Shown: one piece after another, positions 58,801-64,000 of the stretch
Layout of the letters: each line of letters begins with the position of its first letter
Numbering within the stretch: position 1 is the first letter of the stretch
Assembly (NCBI GenBank): GCA_018105865.1
Contig: CM030840.1
Span: 12,051,794-12,115,793, forward strand
DNA: 64,000 bases
Source of the DNA: Metaphire vulgaris
Lineage: Eukaryota; Annelida; Clitellata; Crassiclitellata; Megascolecidae
Direction of reading: 5' to 3'
Position numbers and translations under genes: made by a program
The notes under the pieces: generated by a model
Databases searched by the model: none
Seen by the model: only the letters and a program-made list of their open reading frames with translations
What the model was told of the DNA's origin: nothing

Positions 58801-61800
58801 AAAACAACCGGACTATATTAAATGCAAACCTAAATGTGACTAGTCCGGTTTTTTTGCATCACCCTGTATTCAAGAGAAAACTAAAAGGCAATTGTGATAG
58901 AACTCTAGCATTTAAACCTAAATGTGGGCAGGGGCTAGTTAACATCCTTGCATCCTTCTATCTGTTAGTCAAAAACGAGATGGTCTCAATTCTAGCCAAG
59001 TGCCAATTTCTATGGACATGAACCCTTTCGCCATGACAATCCGTATAATTACGAAGCTGAAATATCGGCCTTATGGGGCCAAAGGGTTAAAAAATTCTTG
59101 TCCTTCTACAGCAGAGGTGGGCAAATTTTTTCCTTAAAGGGTCGCATGAAATCTAATACTACATTAGGTGGGCTGCACATACAAAAAGCCAAATGTTTAT
59201 AATTAAGATGTTGACGTACATCATCATCATAGGTAACTTCTAGTATCATTTATTTAGAGCATAGCAGAGTAGCAATATATTGTATATTTGTTGTTCAAAT
59301 CTCAAATATTTAATAACCGTTTCTATGACCTTAAAATAAAGTGTCATGCTTCCATCTAATAATTTCAAATTATCTCACTTTCTACCGTTCATATGCATTA
59401 TGCATATTTCTAAAAGATCGCGTCAGCTGCATTGAATCCAGTGTCGGGCTGCATGCAGCCCATGGGCTGTAGTTTGCCCACCCTTGCTCTACAGGGTTCA
59501 AATCCACAAGCTCATTACATGCCAATCAGGCTATCATAAATATCTTTTATGATATGTGAAAATGCGTGCCAAATTAGAGCCACTCAAGAAAGAAAGTTAA
59601 CTGCACATTAACTTTTGATTCTACATAACAATTACTACACAGAGCCAGATATATCGCCATGCAGCAAACAGACCTGGTATCATGTTCGACAAATGCCTCA
59701 TCAAGTTATTGCCCAAAGAACTTGGAGGGGGCTGAGCAGCAAGTGTAATGTTAATTCCCTCAGGTACCAACAGCAAGGCATGAAGAGCCACAGTCTGTAA
59801 TGATACATAATTATTATCAATCGATTTATCAATCAAATAACTAATCAATTAAAAGATAGCATAACTAATATACACTATGCATTATATCCTGAGCTGAAGC
59901 ATTATCACTCAATCAACTACTCAGTTATATAGCACTTAAACTGCAGCTCTTGGGAGATGTAGCTGATGTCTCTAAGTATCTTGAAAGAATCTATTTAACC
60001 GGTACTATATTCCTCATTTCGATAACCTAGTACATCAGAGCGGTATGAGCTTGAAGATACGAGCATTCATTCATTCATTCTGCAATACCTCTTCAAGCTC
60101 ATACACCGTTAAAGCCATTTGTCTTTAAATTCCAGAGAACAAACAGAATTTGCAACAATTAATACAGACCGCTGATTTGTCATTAGTCATGTTTATAATT
60201 GCTATTTTATTCTTTGGTCTAGTTTCATATCAACAATCGTTAACAATGCATGAAAAGATTTGCACACATGCATGCAAATGCTTTATTGGTGATTAATAGC
60301 ATAGTTATCAAGTGGTACATTACCACATGCACCACTATGCACATCAATAGAAAACACCTGGAGTGGAGGAAATCATCACAACTTTGATAGCACACATCAT
60401 AAAAAACTTAGGCAGTAGGAATGTTAAAATACAAGAATTACACCAGTTAGAAGCTATAAAACTTTGCATTGAAAAAATCCCTGCACTTACCATGTACAAA
60501 ACACCAAAACCAAATTCTAGTTCAAATTTCACTTCAAACATCTAACAATAATAAGAAAAAAGAAGAGTGTAATGAAGCACATTTAGGCAGATACCAAAAG
60601 GAAATGTACACGTAGTAATTCAATGCTCCATTCACGTACTTCAACTGCATCCGCATAGTTGAAGGATGCTTGATGTGGGTTCAGCACAGACTGCAAGGCT
60701 GGAACTGGATAATTCTGTCGAGTGAGGTCGATGGGTAGTTGATTTAAGGGAAGACTACGAATGTCCGTGGTTAAGGCTTCAGTCTGCGTTCCAGATGAAC
60801 TATGATGACTGGTAGATGCTAAATATGCAAGAATGAAAACTCACACAACCAAGCTACAATATATAATATTTATTAATAAAGTTAGCAGAGTGGTAATAGC
60901 ATTGGGTGATGGAGCAGGAGGTCGCGGGTTCGAGTCCCGCAGGAACCCTAAAGGTCGACTCAGCCTTTTTCGTGGTGGTAAAAAGAGGAGCAGAGGTAAA
61001 AATCTCTGTGATAAGTCAAACAGGTACGCTACACGATACACTAGCCCCGTATCCGTGGCATTGCACGCCTGGCTGAGGCTATAGCAACGGAGATCAGCGC
61101 CGCCCTATGACCCCGCGAGGCTCGGTAAAGACTTTGACTCTTTTTGAATGAAAATATTATATATATATATATAATATTTATTAATGAAACAATTACCATT
61201 GTCTTAATCCATCTGCACTGCCTAGTGCATTTATTCCAACTAACCAGCTTCATTCAACAAAATAAAAAGATTTTCACTTAATGTAATTTGCCCTGCTTGC
61301 TTAACTTAATCTTTTTGATTAAATAATAAATATGAAAGCAGAAACACTTTCAGATCCAACGGAAAAACATGACTCACAGAACTTACAAGAGATTAGTAAA
61401 CTACGAGTAAATTTCAAACATTTCAGAGCCATTTTGAGCCAATTTTTTATTAAACCAAAACCAGTTGAAAACGAAATTCTTCTTAAACATCATGAAAATT
61501 GCAAAGATTCAGTAAGAGATCTTGGCTCTGTCTACAACAGAAGTCAAATAGAGACTGGCATAAGGGGCTCGAGTTACAAACCTTGTGAAGCAGCAACTTT
61601 CCCAGTATCCTGATTTTTTTCTTCAACCGAACGACGTCTGTTAATCGGTGATTTAACTACAGGAATTACTTTTGCGCCCTTCAATTCAGCAAGCTGTGCT
61701 TTTGCCAAAGCAGTCTGTAGTTCCTTCTTATCTGTTGCTAATTCTACAGAGACCTAAATTCCATACAGAACTCAACTTAAGACCAGCCCATGCTTTTGAC

Positions 61801-63766
61801 AGAATCAATTGTCAGCATTTCACAAGGAAGTCATAAATAACCAACTGACACTGAATTTTAGTCAAATCATGTTATTTGCCACTGGCATCTAATCTAATTA
61901 AAGCAGTGTTGCAATAATTTGACTTTTGAAAATAAATATTAGAGATAATGTCAAAAACAGGTAAAGCATCAAGTTAAATTAGAAACCACTTCCTACAGAT
62001 CCATCACATACAGTAATTAGAGCAGGATAAATTATAAGGTTTCACACAATTATATAATAAAACAGCTTAAAATACCTAAAGAATCCGCAATTAAATTAAC
62101 CCTTAAACCTCCGTAATCGAGGATACTCAGTTACATTGCATATACAGTAGTTACAAAGTATTTTTGTGGTTTAAGGGTTAAGATCTCCATATCTCCTGTG
62201 ATATTGCACAACTCTGCAATGTTTGTATAGAGGAATAACAGCTTACTTTCAACTGGCCAACAGATGGCCATTCCAATTCTTGTCCATTTCCTGTCTGAGC
62301 TGAACCTAGACCTTGAGACCTGTCCTTGACATCCAGTGTTTCGTTGAGGCACAGAGCCTTGGCTTTCAAAACAGATTTGAGTGGCACAGAACACATGCCA
62401 AGAAGATTAACCTGCAAACAACCAGCCATCTAAGCAACAGGATTCTGAACTTTGCTTTAAAAATCCTGGAGAATACCGAATATTTCATCTAGACAGAAAA
62501 TACAGCATTCAGCACTAATTTCATTCATTCATTCATTCATTCATTCATAAGTTCATTAAAGGGCGCAAATTAAGACTAATGCGCCTCGGCTGATTTACTA
62601 AACAAGTATGTTTTTAGGTGTGAAAGAAATGTTGATCGCGATTGAGTTTCATCCCGCAACGATTACGGTATTTGTACACTGAGTGGGAGCATTACATTGA
62701 ACATTTGATGATTAATAATAGTAAAAGTGATGAAAATTATTGCTAATTTGAGGTTGGGGTCACCAAACTACAGCCGTGAGCCATATCCATCCTGCGAGGT
62801 AAGTTTATCCATTGATTAAACTAGGCGCAATGTCTATATTTTGCTAACATCACCTCTTTTGATAACCTTCTGGCATACAAATATGTTTGTTCTCTCTTAT
62901 TTTGAGCGTATTGCAAGCTTTTTTGGTCTTCACCCACGAATAATGTAGAATACTACACTTAATTTTTTCCCTTTTCTCGGACCTTCCATTCTGGCTTGCA
63001 ATTATTATTATTAAACAGAGTGGTTATGCGGCCTGCACTCATCATTCTTTCACTTATCTGGCCTGTCATCAAAAAATTTGGTGGCCCCCATCTGAGACAT
63101 TAAATAAACTGTAAACAGATTGCAATGAAATTGCAAGACTTGTTAACAGATCTTAAAGTCATTGGTGACAAAGCTTTCTGATCCAGTGTCATAAATGTAT
63201 GATTATTTCAGGCTACGGATTAATTACAATCATCAAGCGTTAGCAATAATTTTCATTGCTTTTACTATTATTAATCACATCAAATGCTCAATGTACGGTA
63301 ATGCTCCCACTCAGTGTACAAATCAAATGCCATGTTTCTCTTAATCGCTTTAAAGTCTGAAAATCATCTATGTCCAGTAAAAGCATCTATGTTTTGTGTA
63401 ACACACCAATTTGCCTGAAATTATCACAAGCTCAACCAGTTCAAAGATCTCAATCTCAATTACCACAAGAAATGCTGTTACCGATCATCTACAGGTTACT
63501 TGACTATCTGACAGTTGAAATACATAAAGGTTCTCAAATCTGGATGCAAAAAAACTCAAATCTGGAATTTAAATGTTGGATCACTGATCAACAAGACAGA
63601 TAAAACACAAACAACGACTGAAAGTACAAGTCAAATGGGAAATTTACCATTTTCTCATTTCCAGATCGACAGTAGAGTTTAAATAAAAGTGCCGACTTCC
63701 ACCATTTTTCAACAGCGTCAGCATCAAAGAGAATTGGAAAAGCAGATAAGCCATCAAACGTTATCA
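32918..63766 (-). CDS. C2CD3: C2CD3-like centriole assembly protein, 33 exons, N-terminus outside the window
   Basis: C2CD3 is a multi-C2-domain protein of the distal centriole, needed for centriole elongation, distal appendages and ciliogenesis (family knowledge). I assembled 33 exons (63648-63766 down to 32918-33097); every junction is GT-AG and every phase matches, giving 1,939 codons plus stop. At least six C2 modules are visible: exons 1-3, 6-10, 11-14, 16-20, 21-24, 25-28. Typical family words include 'LIGIVKLPLHQFYMSYRD', 'DERLSRTVARSFAPDF' and 'TINPVWCHEHDTFLS'. Exon 31 encodes a long low-complexity acidic/Ser-rich region; exon 32 has 'LPNFFLPPSELAKSM'. Length fits: vertebrate C2CD3 is about 2,350 residues, so roughly 400 N-terminal residues should lie right of 64000. 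No frameshift found. Introns carry many MITEs. Confidence 0.87.
33451..33645. mobile_element. hAT-like MITE in C2CD3 intron
   Basis: 195 bp with termini CAGGGCTGGATTAAG / CTTAATATGGCCCTG. An exact 8-bp duplication ACAACATA lies on both sides. Confidence 0.9.
34130..34685 (+). pseudogene. L2/CR1-like LINE 3' fragment with (TAA)n tail
   Basis: Degraded frame: 'LQSVLNVSARLIFGSSWNEH' and 'NLHWLRILERIAFKR', then stops. The 3' end CTGCGCTCTATAAATTG is followed by about 17 TAA units. Confidence 0.75.
34886..35028 (-). CDS. C2CD3: C2CD3-like exon 32
   Basis: 'VDLNLLSIRM' and 'LPNFFLPPSELAKSMQQIRG', acceptor TTCTAG, donor GTAAGA. Confidence 0.82.
35500..36230. repeat. SINE fragment and repeated CCGGCTCCAGCCAAATTTTG words
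   Basis: About 35519-35600 has GGAGCTCCTAAGGTCGACTC like the SINE bodies. 35690-35755 and about 36060-36105 repeat 'ATCCGGCTCCAGCC'. Boundaries not found. Confidence 0.45.
36276..37879 (-). CDS. C2CD3: C2CD3-like exon 31, 1.6 kb disordered region
   Basis: 534 codons. It starts 'DSLRNVDARILSLSKPRL' after acceptor GTTGTAG, then a long Ser/Thr/Asp/Glu/Asn-rich sequence without clear domains, with acidic clusters ('ASSESDEDEETNHRL') and a C-terminal 'AKFLGTPREQEIEDAQHKIL'. The donor is the weak point: GTGCAT at 36275 fits phase, while GTATCC eight bases earlier does not. Confidence 0.82.
38223..38372. repeat. 150-bp near-perfect hairpin in C2CD3-like intron 30
   Basis: Arms 38223-38295 and 38300-38372 are almost exact reverse complements (AATGGTTAATAGAAAAGCAT against ATGCTTTTCTATTAACCATT), with a 4-base TTGT loop. 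It sits between exons 30 and 31. Confidence 0.9.
38430..38584 (-). CDS. C2CD3: C2CD3-like exon 30
   Basis: 'STVFVPGNTIWCSRTQGRT' and 'FSMNTVEGKDQVKKF', acceptor GCAATAG, donor GTATGA. Another frame is also open here but does not match the phase of exon 31. Confidence 0.8.
38600..40340. other. C2CD3-like intron 29 with a pyrimidine-rich tract
   Basis: 39988-40215 is almost only C and T on the plus strand. Around 39780-39860 there is TGCACCCC/GGGGTGCA-rich sequence without clear ends. Open frames here are low complexity. Confidence 0.55.
40351..40416 (-). CDS. C2CD3: C2CD3-like exon 29 (22 codons)
   Basis: 'VSIVPTQAVMSSNMADLEL' continues 'GQLQ' of exon 28. Acceptor ATTTTTAG, donor GTGAGT. Confidence 0.84.
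41760..41884 (-). CDS. C2CD3: C2CD3-like exon 28
   Basis: 'DRVLGFVSVDLSCLKSF' and 'VCRGQLQ', the closing strands of the C2 module. Acceptor TTCACCAG, donor GTGCGC. Confidence 0.9.
42510..42558 (-). CDS. C2CD3: C2CD3-like exon 27 (49 nt)
   Basis: 'LIFKVWHKSKDVEQIP', acceptor GTAGCAG, donor GTGAGT. It supplies the expected next C2 strand and fixes the phase between exons 26 and 28. Confidence 0.85.
42786..42939 (-). CDS. C2CD3: C2CD3-like exon 26
   Basis: 'CAYVSYQTAEQADLMYTEI' and 'TINPVWCHEHDTFLSRDLL', the core of a C2 domain. Acceptor GATGTAG, donor GTTTGC. Confidence 0.9.
43376..43548 (-). CDS. C2CD3: C2CD3-like exon 25
   Basis: Acidic/Ser linker, then 'VHISIERAFRLPMVMEN', first strand of the sixth C2 module. 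Donor GTGAGA. Confidence 0.87.
43871..43937 (-). CDS. C2CD3: C2CD3-like exon 24 (short)
   Basis: 'LGGACLTADVTIKPCSAS', acceptor TTCTAG, donor GTATTA. It is the only phase-compatible link found between exons 23 and 25. Confidence 0.75.
44085..44690. repeat. Dispersed repeats in C2CD3-like intron 23
   Basis: 44150-44280 (TAATGTAATGTAACAAAATA...) matches 63888-64000. Near 44590-44670, AAAGCGCTTTTG and CAGCGCTATAGAAATG lead into (GAAT)n, a LINE-type 3' end. Confidence 0.6.
45331..45486 (-). CDS. C2CD3: C2CD3-like exon 23
   Basis: 'LREEQLEIEVMMTYS' and 'RKIGSAFIGLSSLCYARDR', acceptor TTTTTAG, donor GTGAAT. Confidence 0.88.
45871..45979 (-). CDS. C2CD3: C2CD3-like exon 22
   Basis: 'DGFVHVSIKHSKTHTVN', acceptor TTGGCAG, donor GTAATG. 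Confidence 0.83.
46337..46480 (-). CDS. C2CD3: C2CD3-like exon 21
   Basis: 'FNSVTVSVDDLCFPLT' and 'SCYIKYRFYDK' open the fifth C2 module. Acceptor ATTTCAG, donor GTAAGC. Confidence 0.87.
46811..46855. repeat. (TAA)n microsatellite next to exon 20 donor
   Basis: It begins only 4 bp past the GTAAGT donor of exon 20. Confidence 0.9.
46864..47106 (-). CDS. C2CD3: C2CD3-like exon 20
   Basis: 'GISGWQPIHCASIGWD' completes the 'CRSGISGW' turn with exon 19, followed by 'GGLEVKVSFAHDNDLDSVF'. Acceptor TTGAAG was chosen by phase. Donor GTAAGT lies beside an (TAA)n tract. Confidence 0.85.
47481..47795. mobile_element. hAT (Charlie-like) element
   Basis: 315 bp with ends CAGTGGTTCTCAGAC / TTTGAGAATCGCTG. 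Flanks GTTTAAAG and GTCTAAAG match at 7 of 8. Confidence 0.83.
48331..48426 (-). CDS. C2CD3: C2CD3-like exon 19
   Basis: 'DVLLGFTRVPLKTLLVCRS' between acceptor TCATCAG and donor GTTAGT. Confidence 0.88.
48772..48978 (-). CDS. C2CD3: C2CD3-like exon 18
   Basis: 'DERLSRTVARSFAPDF' and 'AEAVFEVWHQL' are strongly family-like C2 strands. Acceptor TGGTAG, donor GTTTGT. Confidence 0.87.
49168..49791. mobile_element. Fold-back element of GGAAGATTCGGTACC units
   Basis: 624 bp. The left arm has repeats of GGAAGATTCGGTACC or GAGAATTCGGTACC (49174-49265), and the right arm the same units inverted (about 49704-49790). An exact 8-bp duplication GTCAATGA lies on both sides. The core is GC-rich. It lies in C2CD3-like intron 17. 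Confidence 0.88.
49892..50000 (-). CDS. C2CD3: C2CD3-like exon 17
   Basis: 'VNSYVRVRLSFLPNEV'. Donor GTTTGA was chosen over GTCAGT seven bases upstream because only it fits the phase of exon 18. Confidence 0.78.
50452..50547 (-). CDS. C2CD3: C2CD3-like exon 16
   Basis: 'GGSVCISVSISKACGLK' opens the fourth C2 module. Acceptor ATATCAG, donor GTACTA. Confidence 0.85.
50678..50734 (-). CDS. C2CD3: C2CD3-like exon 15 (19 codons)
   Basis: 'LQQCGSLDVTVNYETKIIK', acceptor AAACAG, donor GTATTT. Confidence 0.83.
51163..51309 (-). CDS. C2CD3: C2CD3-like exon 14
   Basis: 'LPLAKLCAMVTM' and 'SVQSFSLTLTRF'. Acceptor ACTGCAG, donor GTATGT, phase 0 at both ends. Confidence 0.88.
51413..52287. repeat. Possible transposon with CCCCTTTACTG ends and internal tandem duplication
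   Basis: CCCCTTTACTG at the left is inverted at the right; no target duplication found. Inside, three GAATATATT(T/C)G words lie near 51430-51540, and a roughly 120-bp direct repeat at about 51708-51830 and 51898-52020 shares AATATAAATAGAATTA. Confidence 0.5.
52288..53090. other. C2CD3-like intron 13, no feature seen
   Basis: AT-rich sequence without recognisable element. Confidence 0.5.
53113..53321 (-). CDS. C2CD3: C2CD3-like exon 13
   Basis: 'HVIFLLWLHCDSPLQF' and 'FELWFRCYSPNTREQV'. The acceptor at 53322 (GGCCAG) was chosen over TTGCAG at 53269 because it restores phase with exon 12. Confidence 0.8.
53779..53910 (-). CDS. C2CD3: C2CD3-like exon 12
   Basis: 'CTSTTLCVQDPSFHHL' and 'LPEDSHVQKEIL', acceptor TTTCAG, donor GTGAAA. 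Confidence 0.85.
54127..54300. mobile_element. hAT-like MITE, same family as 7145
   Basis: 174 bp, AAGGGATATTTCTAGG at the left and AAATATCCTTG at the right. An exact 8-bp duplication CTGCACAG lies on both sides. Confidence 0.85.
54357..54503 (-). CDS. C2CD3: C2CD3-like exon 11
   Basis: 'FEVAIEGITGLKL' and 'CFIQYYFP' are the first strands of the third C2 module. Acceptor ATTTCAG, donor GTAAAT. Confidence 0.87.
55205..55263 (-). CDS. C2CD3: C2CD3-like exon 10
   Basis: 'NGVGMLPAQYRQMDNL', acceptor ATTTTAG, donor GTACGA. Split codons at both ends fit exons 9 and 11. Confidence 0.85.
55697..55881 (-). CDS. C2CD3: C2CD3-like exon 9
   Basis: 'PVVAVDGEIEIINLF' and 'GHLKVFLAMGSFEQI' finish the C2 module. 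Acceptor ATTTTAG, donor GTATAA. Confidence 0.9.
56195..56730. mobile_element. TA-flanked MITE, CCGTATTATCTC ends
   Basis: CCGTATTATCTCAAGTATAA at the left faces TTATATGCGAGATAATGTGG at the right, TA on each side. TATAATATGCACCC words are repeated inside. Confidence 0.75.
56907..56993 (-). CDS. C2CD3: C2CD3-like exon 8
   Basis: 'LIGIVKLPLHQFYMSYRD', very typical of C2CD3. Acceptor TTTTCAG, phase 0 at both ends. Confidence 0.9.
57660..58494. mobile_element. Defective pogo/Tigger-type transposon
   Basis: 835 bp. Ends CAGGTGTGCTCCCGC and CGAGAGTGGATCTG, with TTAATCTGCC subterminal words, flanked by TA. About 57995-58115 on the plus strand encodes a broken 'ATKRKLTDLG' then 'DKNPRVSQKEIAGHFN', the N-terminal helix-turn-helix of pogo/CENP-B-type transposases. 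The catalytic domain is gone. Confidence 0.82.
58644..58759 (-). CDS. C2CD3: C2CD3-like exon 7
   Basis: 'YIVSRMFLSDD' and 'VCWGTSNPKFDFVQ', the central strands of the second visible C2 domain. Donor GTATGC. Confidence 0.88.
58789..58866. mobile_element. 78-bp mariner-like MITE
   Basis: CAGGGTGGCGCAAAAACAAC and TTTTTTTGCATCACCCTG are inverted, with AACCGGACTA / TAGTCCGGTT inside and TA on both sides. It lies 28 bp upstream of the acceptor of C2CD3-like exon 7. Confidence 0.88.
59112..59486. mobile_element. hAT-like element
   Basis: 375 bp with ends CAGAGGTGGGCAAA / TTTGCCCACCCTTG. Flanks TTCTACAG and CTCTACAG match at 7 of 8. Confidence 0.85.
59674..59794 (-). CDS. C2CD3: C2CD3-like exon 6
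   Basis: 'TVALHALLLVPEGINITLA' and 'NNLMRHLSNMIP', acceptor ATTACAG, donor GTCTGT. Confidence 0.82.
60491..60541 (-). CDS. C2CD3: C2CD3-like exon 5 (17 codons)
   Basis: 'EVKFELEFGFGVLYM' between acceptor TTGTTAG and donor GTAAGT, phase 0 on both sides. A strand-forming segment. Confidence 0.78.
60640..60818 (-). CDS. C2CD3: C2CD3-like exon 4
   Basis: Ser/Thr-rich linker, then 'LPLNQLPIDLTRQNY' and 'SVLNPHQASFNYADAVE'. Donor GTACGT. A SINE starts 45 bp before its acceptor. Confidence 0.82.
60881..61170 (+). mobile_element. Full-length tRNA-derived SINE
   Basis: The head has GTTAGCAGAGTGGTAATAGC (A box) and GGGTTCGAGTCCCGC (B box), followed by AAGGTCGACTCAGCC and a body also seen at 1845. 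It ends in an AT tail. An 18-bp flanking repeat ATAATATTTATTAAT(A/G)AA occurs at 60863-60880 and 61171-61188. Antisense to the C2CD3-like gene. Confidence 0.9.
61582..61753 (-). CDS. C2CD3: C2CD3-like exon 3
   Basis: Opens with 'VSVEL', which completes the C2 strand 'GQLKVSVEL' with exon 2. Then comes a helical 'LQTALAKAQLAELKGAK' and a basic linker 'SPINRRRSVEEKN'. Donor GTTTGT. Confidence 0.82.
62247..62411 (-). CDS. C2CD3: C2CD3-like exon 2
   Basis: 55 codons, phase 0 at both ends, acceptor TTTGCAG, donor GTAAGC. 'VNLLGMCSVPLKSVLKA' is the last-but-one strand pair of a C2 fold. Confidence 0.87.
62520..62549. repeat. (CATT)n microsatellite
   Basis: About seven TCAT units in C2CD3-like intron 1. 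Confidence 0.9.
62671..63322. mobile_element. Inverted-repeat element with a nested hAT-like insert
   Basis: About 75-bp arms (TTTGTACACTGAGTGGGAGC inverted at the right end, plus TTAATAATAGTAAAAG). No target duplication recognised. Inside, GGTTGGGGTCACCAAACTAC (62752) faces TTTGGTGGCCCCCA (about 63090). Confidence 0.65.
63648..63766 (-). CDS. C2CD3: C2CD3-like exon 1 (window numbering)
   Basis: Residues 1-39 of the visible part: 'DGLSAFPILFDADAVEKWW' and 'LLFKLYCRSGNEKM'. It starts with two bases of a split codon, which shows that the gene continues right of the window. Donor GTAAAT. Confidence 0.85.
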
Positions 63767-64000
63767 CTAAAATTGCCAAAATCAGCAGTTAGCAGAGGTT
63801 GACATGCTATGACGTGTTTATTCAGATGTCAAAACACAACATGCACAATTATAATCTAATATTCGAAATATAGTAGCTACTTAATTCAATTTAATGTAAC
63901 AGAATATTTGTATAGCGCCTCTTCTGAAGAATCAATCTGAAGCACTCCCACTGCAATTACTGCATATTGACAAAGAGATCAGTTTTAAGTCATTTTAAAA

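Noticed and set aside
60881..60950. A tRNA gene
   Set aside because: Good A and B boxes, but the acceptor stem does not pair, it continues into a conserved SINE body, and it has an 18-bp target duplication.

Overview
This is a 64 kb piece of an animal nuclear genome, most likely a non-vertebrate animal. The genes are split by GT-AG introns. The intergenic and intronic DNA is AT-rich and full of (TAA)n microsatellites, non-LTR retrotransposon remnants, tRNA-derived SINEs and small inverted-repeat DNA transposons. One gene is a multi-repeat beta-thymosin, a form typical of invertebrates. I could not fix the phylum from sequence alone.

Three protein-coding genes can be read by joining exons whose reading phases agree. 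(1) 399-6948, plus strand: the last three coding exons of an ABCA-subfamily lipid transporter, closest to ABCA3 from what I know of the family, with the complete second nucleotide-binding domain. Its 5' part lies left of the window. (2) 17978-29676, plus strand: a beta-thymosin gene with five coding exons and four actin-binding repeats. Exons 2 and 4 each differ by one base (101 and 103 nt against 102 nt for exon 3), which breaks the frame as the sequence stands. (3) 32918-63766, minus strand: 33 coding exons of a C2CD3-like centriole protein, 1,939 codons plus stop, with at least six C2 domains, a 1.6 kb exon encoding a disordered acidic/Ser-rich region, and a conserved-looking C-terminal motif. 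Its N-terminal exons lie right of the window. Genes 2 and 3 are convergent, tail to tail.

The 11 kb between the ABCA gene and the thymosin gene, and the large introns, are transposon ground. I located 20 hAT-like non-autonomous elements by terminal inverted repeats plus 8-bp target duplications (mostly exact or 7 of 8), several nested inside one another; seven elements flanked by TA, one carrying a decayed pogo/Tigger helix-turn-helix; a 2.5 kb fold-back element; a 0.6 kb fold-back made of GGTACCG-containing tandem units; a 150-bp near-perfect hairpin in a C2CD3 intron; two SINE types sharing a tRNA-like head; and LINE fragments ending in similar GCGCTATA-type sequences with different microsatellite tails. 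I saw no bacterial-type system, CRISPR array, rRNA or functional tRNA gene. The three genes have no obvious functional link beyond being neighbours.
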